A stretch of 64,000 nt of DNA from Bacillus sp. AFS006103 (lineage in GTDB: Bacteria > Bacillota > Bacilli > Bacillales > Cytobacillaceae), in contig NTXX01000001.1 of NCBI GenBank assembly GCA_002559145.1, positions 270,250-334,249 on the forward strand, in the 5' to 3' direction. Under the pieces are notes generated by a model, which saw only the letters and a list, made by a program, of their open reading frames with translations, made no database searches and was not told the DNA's origin. Positions 25,708 to 35,544 of this stretch are shown one piece after another. The number at the start of each line of letters is the position of its first letter. The stretch's first letter is position 1. Position numbers and translations under genes: made by a program.

Positions 25708-26793
25708 TTATTCAAACGTAATTTTATCAACCGTTTCCCGGTCCAAGCGCTTAATAACTTCGACAATCAACTTCACTGCGTTTTCGTAATCATCTCGGTG
25801 GAGCATCGCGGCATGGGAATGGATATAGCGTGTCGCAATCGTAATCGCCATTGCCGGTACCCCATTATGTGTCAAGTGGATAGAACCAGCATCTGTCCCC
25901 CCGCCAGGTATGGACTCGAATTGATACGGGATGTTCAATTCATCGGCTGTATCGGTAACTAAATCACGTAATCCCTTATGGGCAACAAGCGAGGCATCAT
26001 AAACGACAACTTGTGGGCCCTTCCCCATCTTACTCATGGCTTCTCGTTCCGAAATCCCGGGTGTATCACCGGCAATACCCACATCGACTGCAAAACCGAT
26101 ATCAGGCTGAATTTTGTAAGTTGCCGTCTTGGCACCGCGCAATCCAACCTCTTCTTGAACATTTCCGACGCCGTAAACAACGTTAGGATGGTCAACACCC
26201 TTAAGCTGCCTCAACACATCTATCGCAATTGCACAGCCAATTCGGTTATCCCACGCTTTTGCTAATAACATCTTCTCATTGTTCATCACCGTAAATTCAA
26301 AATAAGGAACGACCATATCGCCTGGGCGAATGCCCCATTCTGTCGCTTCCTCGCGGCTTGAAGCACCAATATCAATGAACATGTCTTTAATTTCCACAGG
26401 TTTCTTACGGGCTTCCGCTGATAAAATATGAGGCGGCTTAGAACCGATAATTCCCGTTACATCTCCCTTTCTCGTCACAATCGTCACACGCTGGGCAAGC
26501 ATAACCTGTCCCCACCAGCCGCCAACCGGTTGAAAACGGAGAAAACCTTTATCACCAATTTGAGTAATCATAAAGCCAACTTCATCTAAGTGGCCGGCCA
26601 CCATTATTTTCGGTCCGCCCTCTTTACCTACCTTTTTGGCAATCAAACTACCGAGTCCGTCCGTTGTGATTTCATCAGCAAATGGTTCTATGTATTTTCT
26701 CATGACTTCGCGTACTTCACGCTCATTGCCGGGAATCCCTTTGGCATCGGTTAACTCTTTTAACATCGTCAAGGTTTCATCAAGTTTTACCAT
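25708..26793 (-). CDS. ysdC: M42 family glutamyl aminopeptidase/endoglucanase-like protein
   Basis: This 361-residue protein is a dinuclear-metal aminopeptidase that forms large oligomers in the cytoplasm. Metal and catalytic motifs are all present: [10 protein letters not shown] (about 67-76), KAWDNRIGC (about 179), [10 protein letters not shown] with the paired glutamates (about 212-221), [10 protein letters not shown] and the C-terminal [18 protein letters not shown]. No key residue is missing. The B. subtilis orthologue by neighbourhood is YsdC. The physiological substrate is unknown. Confidence 0.93.
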   Translation of the reverse strand: MVKLDETLTMLKELTDAKGIPGNEREVREVMRKYIEPFADEITTDGLGSLIAKKVGKEGGPKIMVAGHLDEVGFMITQIGDKGFLRFQPVGGWWGQVMLAQRVTIVTRKGDVTGIIGSKPPHILSAEARKKPVEIKDMFIDIGASSREEATEWGIRPGDMVVPYFEFTVMNNEKMLLAKAWDNRIGCAIAIDVLRQLKGVDHPNVVYGVGNVQEEVGLRGAKTATYKIQPDIGFAVDVGIAGDTPGISEREAMSKMGKGPQVVVYDASLVAHKGLRDLVTDTADELNIPYQFESIPGGGTDAGSIHLTHNGVPAMAITIATRYIHSHAAMLHRDDYENAVKLIVEVIKRLDRETVDKITFE

Positions 26794-26861
26794 ATATTAG
26801 CCCCCTTTTAAGTCGTCGACCTCATTATACAGAAAATAACGATTAATTCGCAATTTTCCTG

Positions 26862-27353
26862 CTAATAGTTATTCTGCTGTCTCAAATAATTTACTTCGTT
26901 TTTAAGAAAATATGCCATTTTGATTTCTTCATATGTAAATCCGAGCAGTTCAGCTAATTCGAAGTACGATTGAAATAAATTGATGTAATCAGCCAAACTT
27001 TTACTTTTTTGAAAAATACTGATCCTATCATATATGCATAAAAATTGTTCTGTCACAGACAAAGTTAATTTCTGCTTATTCAAATCCATTTGCTCCGTAT
27101 CAAATCCACATTCGATCCCGAGCGATAAAATAAAATGAACACCGTCAACAAATTCTTCTAAAATGACCTCTTTAGCTGAAGATGGCTTGACACTCCAAAA
27201 CTTAAAGCTACGGGTCTCATTTGCCAACTCACCAATTTCAACGAGTAAGGCAAGGACCTTTCTGTCAAATAAGTTCTCATCCTGCAAGTTATGCTTTTCT
27301 TGAATATGCTGATCTAGTGCCTTTTGCATCTGAAATAGTTGTTCGATTTGCAT
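26862..27353 (-). CDS. Dimeric all-alpha dUTPase (MazG-related)
   Basis: This 163-residue protein of the dUTPase_2 family hydrolyses dUTP to dUMP and pyrophosphate. The metal-binding pattern is visible as LLVEIGELANETRSFKFW (about 31-48) and VILEEFVDGVHFILSLGIE (about 58-76), followed by helices typical of the dimer core. It lacks the five beta-strand motifs of trimeric dUTPases. It stands alone between the peptidase gene and ysdB. Confidence 0.88.
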   Translation of the reverse strand: MQIEQLFQMQKALDQHIQEKHNLQDENLFDRKVLALLVEIGELANETRSFKFWSVKPSSAKEVILEEFVDGVHFILSLGIECGFDTEQMDLNKQKLTLSVTEQFLCIYDRISIFQKSKSLADYINLFQSYFELAELLGFTYEEIKMAYFLKNEVNYLRQQNNY

Positions 27354-27400
27354 ACTACCACCACTCCTTATAGAAAAATTATATCAAAATGAGATAGGAT

Positions 27401-27426
27401 TGAAACTTTTTTCGAGTTCTTTCGTA
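27401..27426 (+). promoter_or_regulatory. sigma-W promoter of ysdB
   Basis: TGAAAC (27401-27406) and CGTA (27423-27426) are spaced by 16 bp, an exact match to the B. subtilis sigma-W consensus. The gene start is 33 bp further on. B. subtilis ysdB is a known member of the cell-envelope-stress regulon. Confidence 0.88.
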
Positions 27427-27458
27427 TGAATAGGAAAATAGATGCAGGGGGATTATCC

Positions 27459-27836
27459 ATGATATGGTTGCTGCGCTTCGTATTGTTGTTGTTCCTATTC
27501 TTCTTATTCAGCTATGGGGTAAAATCCCTTTTTACATCCAAACGAAAACTAGAAACTGCCCGTAAACAGAAACGTTTTTTGTTGATTGATGATAAGGATG
27601 TCAGAAAGAACTTCTCACTTACCTATAAAGGAGCTGTGTTTGCTGGCGAAAAGTACATGGGGCCAGCTGGCAAAACATTTGACATCGTCTCCATCATAAT
27701 CTGGCCTGAAAATACAGTTTCCCTTAAAGGGCTGGTTAAGGAAGACATTTTTTATATTGATAAAAAACTTCTTGAATGCTATCCAAATGCTGAAATTCAC
27801 TGGAAGAGTCCCGTGAAGGAATTTTTACAGAAATAG
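27459..27836 (+). CDS. ysdB: Sigma-W regulated membrane protein YsdB
   Basis: This 125-residue protein starts MIWLLRFVLLLFLFFLFSYG, a single N-terminal membrane helix, followed by a basic stretch and a soluble domain with NFSLTYKGAVFAGEKYMG and FDIVSIIIWPE. The order and motifs match B. subtilis YsdB, whose function is unknown. GGGGGA precedes the ATG at 27459, so the eleven upstream codons, which overlap the promoter, are excluded. It is convergent with ysdA. Confidence 0.87.
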   Translation: MIWLLRFVLLLFLFFLFSYGVKSLFTSKRKLETARKQKRFLLIDDKDVRKNFSLTYKGAVFAGEKYMGPAGKTFDIVSIIIWPENTVSLKGLVKEDIFYIDKKLLECYPNAEIHWKSPVKEFLQK

Positions 27837-27856
27837 CCGCCTTTCATAAGGATTTT

Positions 27857-28120
27857 TTATAATAGTAGAAACTTGATCAACAGAACCAATTCAATTCCTG
27901 CTAGAAACGGAAAACCAATTTTAAAAGCTGTATGCTTTGTTTTATGCCGGTAAAGCTGCATGCCTGTGGTTGTACCGATCGCTCCTCCTAAAATCGCCAC
28001 CATCCACAATGTTCTTTCCGAAATTCGATATTGATGTTTCTTTGCCCGCTTTTTATCTTCTCCCATAATCAACAGCCCGGCTATATTCATGATTAGATAA
28101 ACCACTAACCATATTTTCAT
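27857..28120 (-). CDS. ysdA: DUF1294 family membrane protein
   Basis: This 87-residue protein has three hydrophobic segments and the DUF1294 core MGEDKKRAKKHQYRISERTL followed by LGGAIGTTTGMQLYRHKTKH. The function is unknown. Its place directly downstream of rplT matches B. subtilis ysdA, although a terminator hairpin separates the two. Confidence 0.9.
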   Translation of the reverse strand: MKIWLVVYLIMNIAGLLIMGEDKKRAKKHQYRISERTLWMVAILGGAIGTTTGMQLYRHKTKHTAFKIGFPFLAGIELVLLIKFLLL

Positions 28121-28140
28121 ATATCATTTCCCCCTTATAG

Positions 28141-28172
28141 AAAAGGCCATCCTCTACAAAGAGAATGGCCTT
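28141..28172 (-). terminator. Terminator of the infC-rpmI-rplT operon
   Basis: AAAGGCCATTCTC and GAGGATGGCCTTTT form a strong stem with loop TTTGTA on the minus strand, just after the rplT stop. Confidence 0.85.
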
Positions 28173-28179
28173 TAAACAA

Positions 28180-28539
28180 TTACTTGTTAATGTTTTGTTT
28201 TGCAACGTTTGCTAATTCAGCAAATGCGTTTGCATCGCTTACTGCTAATTCAGCAAGCATCTTGCGGTTTACTTCGATACCAGCAAGCTTTAAGCCATGC
28301 ATTAAACGGCTGTAAGAAAGACCGTTGATACGAGCTGCTGCATTGATACGAGTAATCCATAATTTGCGGAAGTCGCGTTTTTTCTGACGACGATCGCGGA
28401 ATGCATACATTAATGATTTCATAACCTGTTGGTTAGCAACTTTGTATAATGTATGTTTTGAACCGTAATAACCTTTTGCTAATTTAAGAACTTTTTTACG
28501 ACGTTTGCGCGTAACTGTACCGCCTTTTACACGTGGCAT
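28180..28539 (-). CDS. rplT: Ribosomal protein L20
   Basis: L20 (119 residues) is a basic 50S assembly protein that also represses its own operon by binding the leader mRNA in B. subtilis. [40 protein letters not shown] and [19 protein letters not shown] are standard. It is the third gene of infC-rpmI-rplT. Confidence 0.98.
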   Translation of the reverse strand: MPRVKGGTVTRKRRKKVLKLAKGYYGSKHTLYKVANQQVMKSLMYAFRDRRQKKRDFRKLWITRINAAARINGLSYSRLMHGLKLAGIEVNRKMLAELAVSDANAFAELANVAKQNINK

Positions 28540-28578
28540 TTAATTTCCCTCCAATATATAAATCGATCACTTAATTTT

Positions 28579-28779
28579 TTACTTCATGTAAGTTAACATT
28601 TGACGAATGCGTTTGAAATCACCTTTAGAAACAAGTGATGCTTTGCGAAGCTTACGCTTTGCTTTTGTAGATTTGTTAGCAAATAAGTGGCTTGTATAAG
28701 CGTGGTCACGTTTAAGTTGACCTGAACCAGTTTTCTTGAAACGCTTTGCAGCGCCACGGTGAGTTTTCATTTTTGGCAT
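28579..28779 (-). CDS. rpmI: Ribosomal protein L35
   Basis: L35 (66 residues) begins [20 protein letters not shown] and is normal in length and composition. It has its own AAGGAGG and lies between infC and rplT. Confidence 0.98.
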   Translation of the reverse strand: MPKMKTHRGAAKRFKKTGSGQLKRDHAYTSHLFANKSTKAKRKLRKASLVSKGDFKRIRQMLTYMK

Positions 28780-28796
28780 TTGGGATATCCTCCTTA

Positions 28797-29315
28797 TTAC
28801 TTGTCAATTTTAGGTGCTAAAACGAGGAACATGCTTCGTCCATCCATTTTAGGATGTGACTCGATGGTCGCAACTTCCTTGCACGCTTCGGAAAAACGGT
28901 CTAACACACGTTGACCAATTTCTTTATGGGTAATCGCCCGGCCCTTGAAACGGATTGAAGCTTTTACCTTGTCGCCTTTTTCTAAGAACTTAATGGCATT
29001 GCGCAACTTTGTATTAAAGTCATGCTCATCAATTGTTGGGCTGAGACGAACTTCTTTAGTGGTGATAATTTTTTGATTCTTACGAGCTTCTTTGTCTTTC
29101 TTTTGCTGCTCGAATTTGAATTTGCCATAGTCCATAATTCTGCCGACCGGAGGCTTTGCATTTGGTGCTACAAGTACCAAATCAAGATTCACTCTTCCGG
29201 CAATCTCTAAGGCTTCAGTTTTGGTTTTAATCCCTAACTGTTCGCCATTTTGATCAATTAGGCGGATTTCGCGAGCGCGAATGCCCTCATTTAACAACAT
29301 GTCTTTGCTAATAAT
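28797..29315 (-). CDS. infC: Translation initiation factor IF-3 (ATT start)
   Basis: IF-3 (172 residues) prevents premature subunit joining and proofreads start codons. The N-domain begins [20 protein letters not shown]. The linker is lysine-rich, and the C-domain contains [18 protein letters not shown] and [15 protein letters not shown]. The best start is ATT at 29313-29315, 6 nt after GGAGG, which gives the same N-terminus as other Bacillus IF-3 proteins. Non-AUG starts at infC are known to allow IF-3 self-regulation. The nearest ATG, five codons later, would remove conserved residues. Confidence 0.95.
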   Translation of the reverse strand: MISKDMLLNEGIRAREIRLIDQNGEQLGIKTKTEALEIAGRVNLDLVLVAPNAKPPVGRIMDYGKFKFEQQKKDKEARKNQKIITTKEVRLSPTIDEHDFNTKLRNAIKFLEKGDKVKASIRFKGRAITHKEIGQRVLDRFSEACKEVATIESHPKMDGRSMFLVLAPKIDK

Positions 29316-29349
29316 TAGCCACCTCCAAGGTTTTATCACGAATACAACG

Positions 29350-29612
29350 TCTTGGTCAAGAAAATCTTAAAAAACCCATTTCAACCTAAACGTATGACAC
29401 CTTACTGAATGAACAGGTATTAAACTTTTTAGCCGTACTATAAGTGCACAAACAAAAAAAGTGCGGATGAATGCACCCACACTTTACAGAACATAAGTAA
29501 TGAAACCAAAAAGTTCACGTAAAACCTGCCAACTGCCAAATGCGTCAATCAGGTGAGAAGCGGGTGCTTCTTCTTTTCCCAAAAACAAGTATTCAATTTT
29601 TCACCTTAGTAA
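29350..29612 (-). ncRNA. L20-type leader of infC-rpmI-rplT
   Basis: About 300 nt of untranslated leader precede infC. A terminator hairpin with arms AAGTGTGGGTGCA/TCCGCACTT and a T7 run lies at 29453-29485 (minus strand). An upstream G/C-rich block includes AAGCACCCGCTTCTC and TTGGCAGTTGGCAGG. The arrangement matches the Firmicutes L20 leader, in which L20 binding promotes termination. I did not fold the full consensus. Confidence 0.8.
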
Positions 29613-29641
29613 ATATAACATAAACAAAGACGTAATGTCAA
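29613..29641 (-). promoter_or_regulatory. Promoter of infC operon
   Basis: TTGACA (29636-29641) and TTATAT (29613-29618) on the minus strand are 17 bp apart. The shifted hexamer TATATT would give 18 bp. Confidence 0.7.
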
Positions 29642-29710
29642 ACGAACTATTTTCTTTGACAACGGAATTTATTTTAGCAAGAAACCAAGAATTATTCAAT
29701 AGATTTTTTT

Positions 29711-29752
29711 TATAAAAAAAAGAAAGAGCGGCAAGCCCTTTCTTTCTTAACA
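29711..29752 (-). terminator. Terminator after thrS
   Basis: GAAAGGGC and GCTCTTTC arms with loop TTGCC, followed by TTTTTTTATAAA on the minus strand. Confidence 0.85.
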
Positions 29753-29754
29753 AA

Positions 29755-31689
29755 TTATCCTCTTTTTACTTCAGCTGTGATTGCTGCTAAAAACTCTGAA
29801 AATGGCTTTGTTTCTGAGTTTTGTTCACCATATTTACGAACATTGACTGCTTGGTCTTCGACTTCCTTATCGCCAACAACTAGCATATATGGTATTTTTT
29901 GCATTTGCGCTTCACGGATTTTATAACCGATTTTTTCATCCCGGCCATCCAACTCGACCCGAAAGCCTTCATTTTGAAGCTGCTCCTGTACCTGCTTAGC
30001 ATAATCAAAGTGTGCGCCAGGAGAAACCGGAATGACCTGAACCTGAACTGGAGCGAGCCATGTTGGGAATGCTCCTTTGTATTCTTCAATTAAGAAGGCC
30101 ACAAAACGTTCCATCGTTGATACAACGCCGCGGTGGATAACGACTGGACGATGTGGTTTGCCGTCCTCACCCACATATGTTAAATCAAAACGTTCCGGTA
30201 ATAAGAAATCGAGTTGAACAGTGGAAAGTGTTTCTTCTTTACCTAATGCTGTTTTTACTTGAACGTCCAACTTCGGACCATAGAAGGCAGCTTCCCCTTC
30301 AGCCTCATAATAGTTAAGTCCAAGATCATCCATGGCATCCTTCAGCATACCTTGTGCCTTTTCCCACATCGCGTCATCGTCAAAGTACTTTTCAGTATCT
30401 TGCGGGTCACGGTAGGAAAGACGGAAGGAATAGTCATTGATACCAAAGTCTTTATAAACGGCTAAAACAAGGTTCACAACCCGTTTGAATTCATCTTTAA
30501 TTTGATCGGGACGAACAAAAATATGTGCATCATTTAAAGTCATACCACGAACACGCTGCAATCCTGAAAGTGCACCTGACATTTCATAACGATGCATTGT
30601 TCCAAGTTCGGCGATCCGAATCGGAAGTTCGCGATAACTGTGAATGCTGTTCTTGTAAACCATCATATGATGCGGGCAATTCATTGGACGTAGAACTAAT
30701 TGTTCATTGTCCATTTCCATAACCGGAAACATGTCTTCCTGGTAATGATCCCAGTGTCCTGAAGTCTTGTATAAATCAACGCTGCCCATAATCGGAGTAT
30801 ACACATGGTCATAGCCAAGACGTTGTTCTTTATCGACAATGTAACGCTCAACTACTCGGCGAATTGTTGCACCCTTTGGAAGCCATAATGGTAAGCCTTG
30901 ACCTACCAATTGGTTATTAGTGAAAAGGTTTAACTCTTTACCAATTTTACGATGGTCACGCTCCTTCGCTTCTTCAAGCAAGCGAAGATGCTCCGATAAA
31001 TCCTCTTTCTTAAAAAAGGCTGTTCCATACACGCGCTGCAGCATTTTATTTTTGCTGTCGCCGCGCCAATAGGCACCCGCAATGCTCAATAGCTTAAATT
31101 CTTTGATTTTTCCAGTTGACGGGACATGGACTCCACGGCATAGGTCAAAAAAATCGCCTTGTTCGTAAAGTGTCACGGTTTCCTCATCAGGAATCGCTTC
31201 AATTAGTTCGAGCTTGTAAGGATCACCGGCTTCTTTAAAGAGCTGTACAGCCTCTGCACGACTTACTTCCTTGCGAACAATTTCGATATTTTCATTGACG
31301 ATTCTTGCCATTTCCTTTTCAATCTTTGGCAGATCTTCTGGAGTTAATGATTCCTCAAGGTCCATATCATAATAAAATCCACCTTCGATCACTGGCCCTA
31401 CACCTAAATTCACATCAGGATAAAGTCTTCTAACAGCCTGTGCCATCAAATGGGCTGTACTGTGGCGTAAAACCTCTAATGCGTCTTCGGAATCAGGGAC
31501 GACGATTTCTATTGAACCGTCTTCATTAATTGGACGGCGAAGATCATACAGTTGACCGTTCCATTTACCGGCAATCGCCTTTTTCTTCAGGCCGGGGCTG
31601 ATGGATGCGGCAATATCTTCCGTTGTTGTGCCACGCGGGAACTCCTTTACTGCCCCATCTGGAAACGAAATCTTAACAACGTCTGACAT
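29755..31689 (-). CDS. thrS: Threonyl-tRNA synthetase
   Basis: ThrRS (644 residues) is a class II synthetase with an N-terminal TGS domain ([18 protein letters not shown]), an editing domain with the zinc/catalytic pattern [11 protein letters not shown] (about 72-82) and LCRGVHVP, catalytic motifs ([64 protein letters not shown]) and an anticodon-binding C-domain. The ATG at 31687-31689 follows AAGGAGG. A 46-codon upstream extension lies within the leader RNA and is rejected. A T-box leader controls it. Confidence 0.97.
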   Translation of the reverse strand: MSDVVKISFPDGAVKEFPRGTTTEDIAASISPGLKKKAIAGKWNGQLYDLRRPINEDGSIEIVVPDSEDALEVLRHSTAHLMAQAVRRLYPDVNLGVGPVIEGGFYYDMDLEESLTPEDLPKIEKEMARIVNENIEIVRKEVSRAEAVQLFKEAGDPYKLELIEAIPDEETVTLYEQGDFFDLCRGVHVPSTGKIKEFKLLSIAGAYWRGDSKNKMLQRVYGTAFFKKEDLSEHLRLLEEAKERDHRKIGKELNLFTNNQLVGQGLPLWLPKGATIRRVVERYIVDKEQRLGYDHVYTPIMGSVDLYKTSGHWDHYQEDMFPVMEMDNEQLVLRPMNCPHHMMVYKNSIHSYRELPIRIAELGTMHRYEMSGALSGLQRVRGMTLNDAHIFVRPDQIKDEFKRVVNLVLAVYKDFGINDYSFRLSYRDPQDTEKYFDDDAMWEKAQGMLKDAMDDLGLNYYEAEGEAAFYGPKLDVQVKTALGKEETLSTVQLDFLLPERFDLTYVGEDGKPHRPVVIHRGVVSTMERFVAFLIEEYKGAFPTWLAPVQVQVIPVSPGAHFDYAKQVQEQLQNEGFRVELDGRDEKIGYKIREAQMQKIPYMLVVGDKEVEDQAVNVRKYGEQNSETKPFSEFLAAITAEVKRG

Positions 31690-31754
31690 GGTAATTCCTC
31701 CTTTGTAATTAAGCGTCACCGGGCATTTCGCCCAGTAGATTCGCTTTTTGAAAA

Positions 31755-32005
31755 ATAAAAAAACCCATCCCTGGAAAAGGGACGAGTTTTGATAAACACG
31801 TGGTTCCACCCAATTTTTCATTTCCAACTGTTGACACCTTGAAAATGACTTTGGTCTGTTAACGGTCGATAGCCGTCAACAATTAATAACCTCATGATCC
31901 CATGAAGCGTTCACTGCTGAAGTTTAAAGGTGGTAAGTATTATTTTCGTGTTAGGAGGCTTTCAGCCCTGTCCTCCCTCTCTAGAAACCGTAAAAAATAC
32001 TGTTA
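31755..32005 (-). ncRNA. T-box riboswitch (Thr) upstream of thrS
   Basis: The minus strand has the T-box GGGTGGAACCACG (31798-31810), preceded by an antiterminator/specifier region and followed by a terminator with arms CGTCCCTTTTCC/GGGATGGG and T6 (31758-31785). Stem I upstream carries ACTTACCACC, so an ACC threonine specifier fits. The downstream gene confirms the amino acid. Confidence 0.9.
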
Positions 32006-32118
32006 TCCTTATCAATACTTTTGCTATGAATATTCTATGTAGAGTATTATAATGATTAATTTTTTAAAAATCAAGGGGCATTGACCTAATAAGACAAATT
32101 TTCACACTATTCCTCAAC

Positions 32119-32997
32119 TTAAGCATGATTTTCCGAAGAATCATTAGTTTCTAACCATTTATGAACCTCTCGTAAAGCTGCAAAGGATTTAATCGTTACT
32201 CTTTCTTCAAAGATGTTTTTGATGGTTCGAACTATCGGTTCATCCGGGTCCTTTGTATACAGAAAAATAGTTGTCGGCGCAAGTGATAAAAGCGGGGCAA
32301 TCGAAGCAGAATCGACATAGACAGGATGATTAACAAGTAACTTCCGGTCAATCAATCTGATTAATTCAGCTCGTTTCATCTCCACAAATTGTTCATTATA
32401 AAAGGTGATTTCCTCGTCAAATAACAAATGAAGAACGTCCATTTTGGGTTCTCGATTGATTAAAAAGTCCCTGAGCATTTGCACAAACATTTGATATTCC
32501 TGCTCCATTTTAAATTCATCAATGGCAACCTCCACATAACCTTCCAATAGCTGTAGGTATGGCCGCAAGCGAAATTTAAGAAACGAGTCAAACGAAAAAG
32601 AAATATTATCTTGAAAAATGTGCTCGATGGCTGTTCTAATAGGAGACTCTTCGTTTGAATCCTTCAAAAAAGCAGTTAAGTCCTTTCTTTGACCATCTAG
32701 AATTGAATAGATTATCTCCATTATTTGTTGCTGTACATCCAGATCCTCATAAAAAAATTGATTTTTTAATATTTCCCGAAACCAATCATCACGTTTAATG
32801 TTCGTAATAAATTCGTAAAATGCTTTTTTAACCATAGTAGAAATTTCAATGGAAAGGATGCCGCCTAAAAATTTTACTATATGTTGATCTTCAATGAGAA
32901 GAATAGTTTCTTTATCATAATTATTTGGTAAGTACTTCAGCAAGTGGTCATAAAACTTTTGTGCCTCCAGCTTGCTTTGGAAGATGATTTCCGCCAA
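32119..32997 (-). CDS. ytxC: Sporulation protein YtxC-like
   Basis: This 292-residue soluble, mostly alpha-helical protein shows patterns of the YtxC family (KFRLRPYLQLLEGYVEVAIDE, VLHLLFDEE). Its place between thrS and dnaI matches B. subtilis ytxC. Family members are annotated as sporulation proteins with no known biochemical role. The start is TTG at 32995-32997 after AAAGGGGGG. No membrane or signal segment is seen. Confidence 0.82.
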   Translation of the reverse strand: MAEIIFQSKLEAQKFYDHLLKYLPNNYDKETILLIEDQHIVKFLGGILSIEISTMVKKAFYEFITNIKRDDWFREILKNQFFYEDLDVQQQIMEIIYSILDGQRKDLTAFLKDSNEESPIRTAIEHIFQDNISFSFDSFLKFRLRPYLQLLEGYVEVAIDEFKMEQEYQMFVQMLRDFLINREPKMDVLHLLFDEEITFYNEQFVEMKRAELIRLIDRKLLVNHPVYVDSASIAPLLSLAPTTIFLYTKDPDEPIVRTIKNIFEERVTIKSFAALREVHKWLETNDSSENHA

Positions 32998-33100
32998 CCA
33001 AATCCCCCCTTTATGCCAATCTTTGTATTAATATATATGGGGGACTTGCTTAAAATAGAAGTTAGCAACAGTCGCTTTTGTTATTTACGGAAAAAAAGTC

Positions 33101-33136
33101 AAAAAAAAGACTGCTGACCTGTTTTCAGCAATCTTG
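33101..33136 (-). terminator. Terminator after dnaI
   Basis: AGATTGCTGA and TCAGCAGTCT pair imperfectly around a short loop, followed by TTTTTTT on the minus strand. Confidence 0.82.
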
Positions 33137-33150
33137 AACTCCCTATCTAA

Positions 33151-34077
33151 TTACCGTCTGTTAGGACCATCGACCATCACTGGCACACTTAGGGACCTAA
33201 TTCTCTCCATGATTCGTCGTGCTTTCATCTTCTCTTCTTCGCCCCGTTGGCTGTATGTTAAATGATGCTCCAGCTCTGGGAAATTAAAATTAGAGGTAAA
33301 AAATGTCGGCAGGCTTTCGAGCATGCGGAACTGCAAAATTGGCCCTAAAACTTCATCCCTTGTCCAGCTTGATACAGCTTCTGCACCAATATCATCCAGC
33401 ATTAAGATGGGTTCTCTTTTTAATGCCTCGATTTTTTCATTTAACGTGGAATCAGCGATTGAGCTTTTCATTTCCCTCAAAAGTTCCGGAACATAAACAA
33501 TCATGGAAGAAATCTGTTTTTTGGCCAATTCATTGGCAATTGCCCCCAATAAATATGACTTTCCTACCCCAAATTTACCGTAAAGATAGAGGCCTTTCGG
33601 TTTTTTACCATCTTCATAATTCATTAAGAAGGTTGCGGCCTTGTCACCGGCATCGAGTCTGCCCGAGTCCCCCTCAAAGTCTTCAAAGGTGGCTTCAAGT
33701 ATATCCCTTGGTACATATAAACTTTTGATGAGCTTTTCATTTTTCTTCTTTTCATCTGCCATGATTTTTTGAGGACAGCGTTTATAAACAACATCAATGG
33801 AGTTTCGTGATAAAACCAAATCCGGGTGATACCCCTTCATGAAATTGATACAGCTGGCCAAGCTTTCACATTTGCTACAATCCTTGCTTTGGTTGGTATA
33901 CTCGTACAGCTTACTCATGCTTTTATCAATCATCGTTTGATCGATCTCATCTTGATGTTTTTCTAAAAAGGCTTTTATATCCGGATTGTCGAGGACTTGC
34001 CTGCGTTGTTGTTCATAGCGCTTTTGAAAGTTTTCATTAGAAGCTAATCTTTTCAAGGTTCGATTAATTTTTTCCAA
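33151..34077 (-). CDS. dnaI: Primosomal protein DnaI (helicase loader)
   Basis: DnaI (308 residues) loads the DnaC helicase during replication initiation and restart. The N-terminal domain holds a zinc site (CSKCESLASC, about 67-76). The AAA+ domain has Walker A GKFGVGKS (about 167-174), Walker B ILMLDDIGAE and FFTSNFNFPELE. The start is TTG at 34075-34077 behind GGAGGTGA. It lies 13 bp downstream of dnaB, and the two proteins work in one loading pathway. Confidence 0.96.
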   Translation of the reverse strand: MEKINRTLKRLASNENFQKRYEQQRRQVLDNPDIKAFLEKHQDEIDQTMIDKSMSKLYEYTNQSKDCSKCESLASCINFMKGYHPDLVLSRNSIDVVYKRCPQKIMADEKKKNEKLIKSLYVPRDILEATFEDFEGDSGRLDAGDKAATFLMNYEDGKKPKGLYLYGKFGVGKSYLLGAIANELAKKQISSMIVYVPELLREMKSSIADSTLNEKIEALKREPILMLDDIGAEAVSSWTRDEVLGPILQFRMLESLPTFFTSNFNFPELEHHLTYSQRGEEEKMKARRIMERIRSLSVPVMVDGPNRR

Positions 34078-34090
34078 ATGTGGTCACCTC

Positions 34091-35479
34091 CTATTTGCGA
34101 AACGCTTTTAGTTTTTCTTCGATTGAACGTTTTTTCGCTTCTACTTCACTGTTGTTACCTTGTGAAGGGTCTTTTCCTGCTTCTTTCGAACTGTCATCGA
34201 ACCAGTCAGGAATCAACTCGGTCCGAATTGGCTTTTTGTTTGTCGACCTATTCGTTTTTTTACTTTCGGTCACCTTGTGTTCCTCATTCCTTGCGAGTTC
34301 CATCGCTTCCTTCACCGTTTTCACTTGTTTTCTCGCCCAATGACTGGCAATGGACTCCACAAAGCCCTTAGTAAATTTCATGTCTGTTTTTCTCATTGCC
34401 ACCTCAATTAAAACATTTACCACACCTGGAGGCAGTTTATATTTAATCATAATCTCTTCTAAGGTTTTCAAATTAGCATTTGAAGGTTCAACGCCCCCAG
34501 ATAGCTCTTTAAAAACGATGAGCGGCGTCGTGGTTTCATAAGAGCGGATTAATTTTTCCTCCGGAGTTTTCGGCTCGGTTAATTGTGTTTGATGGACAAT
34601 CGGCTGTATTCGGTTAATTAGACTCGGAAGTTGGTCGTAATTAACAAATTGATACCAATCACGAGCACCCTTTCTCAAATCCTCAATATCAATTTCTTCG
34701 TGCTCATTAATGGCACCTAAGATAAAATTTTTCATTTCGATTGCGTCTATTTGGTACAAAAATGCGAGATTACTAATCACATTTTTCACTTTGGGCGTGA
34801 GCGCTTTTTTGGGAACAAGCGATTCATTTAGCCCTGCTGATAACAAATCAAAATCAAACAAGTCGACACCAATTTGGATGGGCCTCGGTTCCGTTCGACC
34901 GATAAACTGTTGATTTTCTTCCTCTTGTAATTCCTCCGAAAGACCTTGAATATATTGCATACTGCCTGGTGCTCCTGATGAAAATACATCCTGAAAGGCC
35001 TTGGTCACATCTACATACTCGCCTTCACTTGGCTTTTGTTGATCACTAAAGAACCGTTTCAGACGGGAAAAATGGGTTTTTCCAATTTTTCGATATAAAT
35101 AAATATTTAACATTCCATCTAAAAAGAATTGCTCCGGACTTAATGGTGGATGGAGTTCATAGATAAATGACCTTCCCCCTTCATCCGTTTTGACACGAGT
35201 CTTTAATAACCCAATGCCCTCTAGCTTTAATCTTGCTTCATAAATATCCTTTAAGTTCATCTCTAAAAGATTCATCAATAAATGATGTGTTGAAGACTCA
35301 GACCAGAGACGATTTTCCTCTAACTCTGCCCAGAGAGTCATATACAAACTAAAGCAAGTTGATCCAATCAAGGGCTGATATAATAACGTTAGCACTTTGC
35401 GATCAAATTCATGCAGCAGCCCATCTGCCGCAACTTTATAGCGGTCGATAGGGAGAATTTCCTGCCAATGCTGCGCCAT
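34091..35479 (-). CDS. dnaB: Replication initiation and membrane attachment protein DnaB
   Basis: DnaB (462 residues) is the Firmicutes helicase co-loader that links replication initiation to the membrane. It has the N-terminal winged-helix region (HEFDRKVLTLLYQPLIGSTCFSLY and following) and the C-terminal DnaB/DnaD DDBH2 domain with SYETTTPLIVFKELSG and LPPGVVNVLIEVAMRK (about 325-390), ending in a charged tail. The order nrdR-dnaB-dnaI is the same as in B. subtilis. Confidence 0.96.
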   Translation of the reverse strand: MAQHWQEILPIDRYKVAADGLLHEFDRKVLTLLYQPLIGSTCFSLYMTLWAELEENRLWSESSTHHLLMNLLEMNLKDIYEARLKLEGIGLLKTRVKTDEGGRSFIYELHPPLSPEQFFLDGMLNIYLYRKIGKTHFSRLKRFFSDQQKPSEGEYVDVTKAFQDVFSSGAPGSMQYIQGLSEELQEEENQQFIGRTEPRPIQIGVDLFDFDLLSAGLNESLVPKKALTPKVKNVISNLAFLYQIDAIEMKNFILGAINEHEEIDIEDLRKGARDWYQFVNYDQLPSLINRIQPIVHQTQLTEPKTPEEKLIRSYETTTPLIVFKELSGGVEPSNANLKTLEEIMIKYKLPPGVVNVLIEVAMRKTDMKFTKGFVESIASHWARKQVKTVKEAMELARNEEHKVTESKKTNRSTNKKPIRTELIPDWFDDSSKEAGKDPSQGNNSEVEAKKRSIEEKLKAFRK

Positions 35480-35510
35480 AATAATTCAACCTTCCCTCCC
35501 ATAAGTCAAA

Positions 35511-35544
35511 AAGAGCCAAAGACAAAAAACCTCTAGCTCTTAAG
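35511..35544 (-). terminator. Weak terminator-like hairpin between nrdR and dnaB
   Basis: AAGAGC and GCTCTTTTTG arms on the minus strand surround a 19-nt loop. It could be partial, since nrdR-dnaB-dnaI are usually co-transcribed. Confidence 0.4.

Noticed and set aside
25556..25789. 77-codon plus-strand open frame with SMSEF-like heptapeptides
   Set aside because: The repeats are a by-product of the 21-bp DNA array, and the frame then runs antisense into the M42 peptidase gene. There is no convincing ribosome-binding site.
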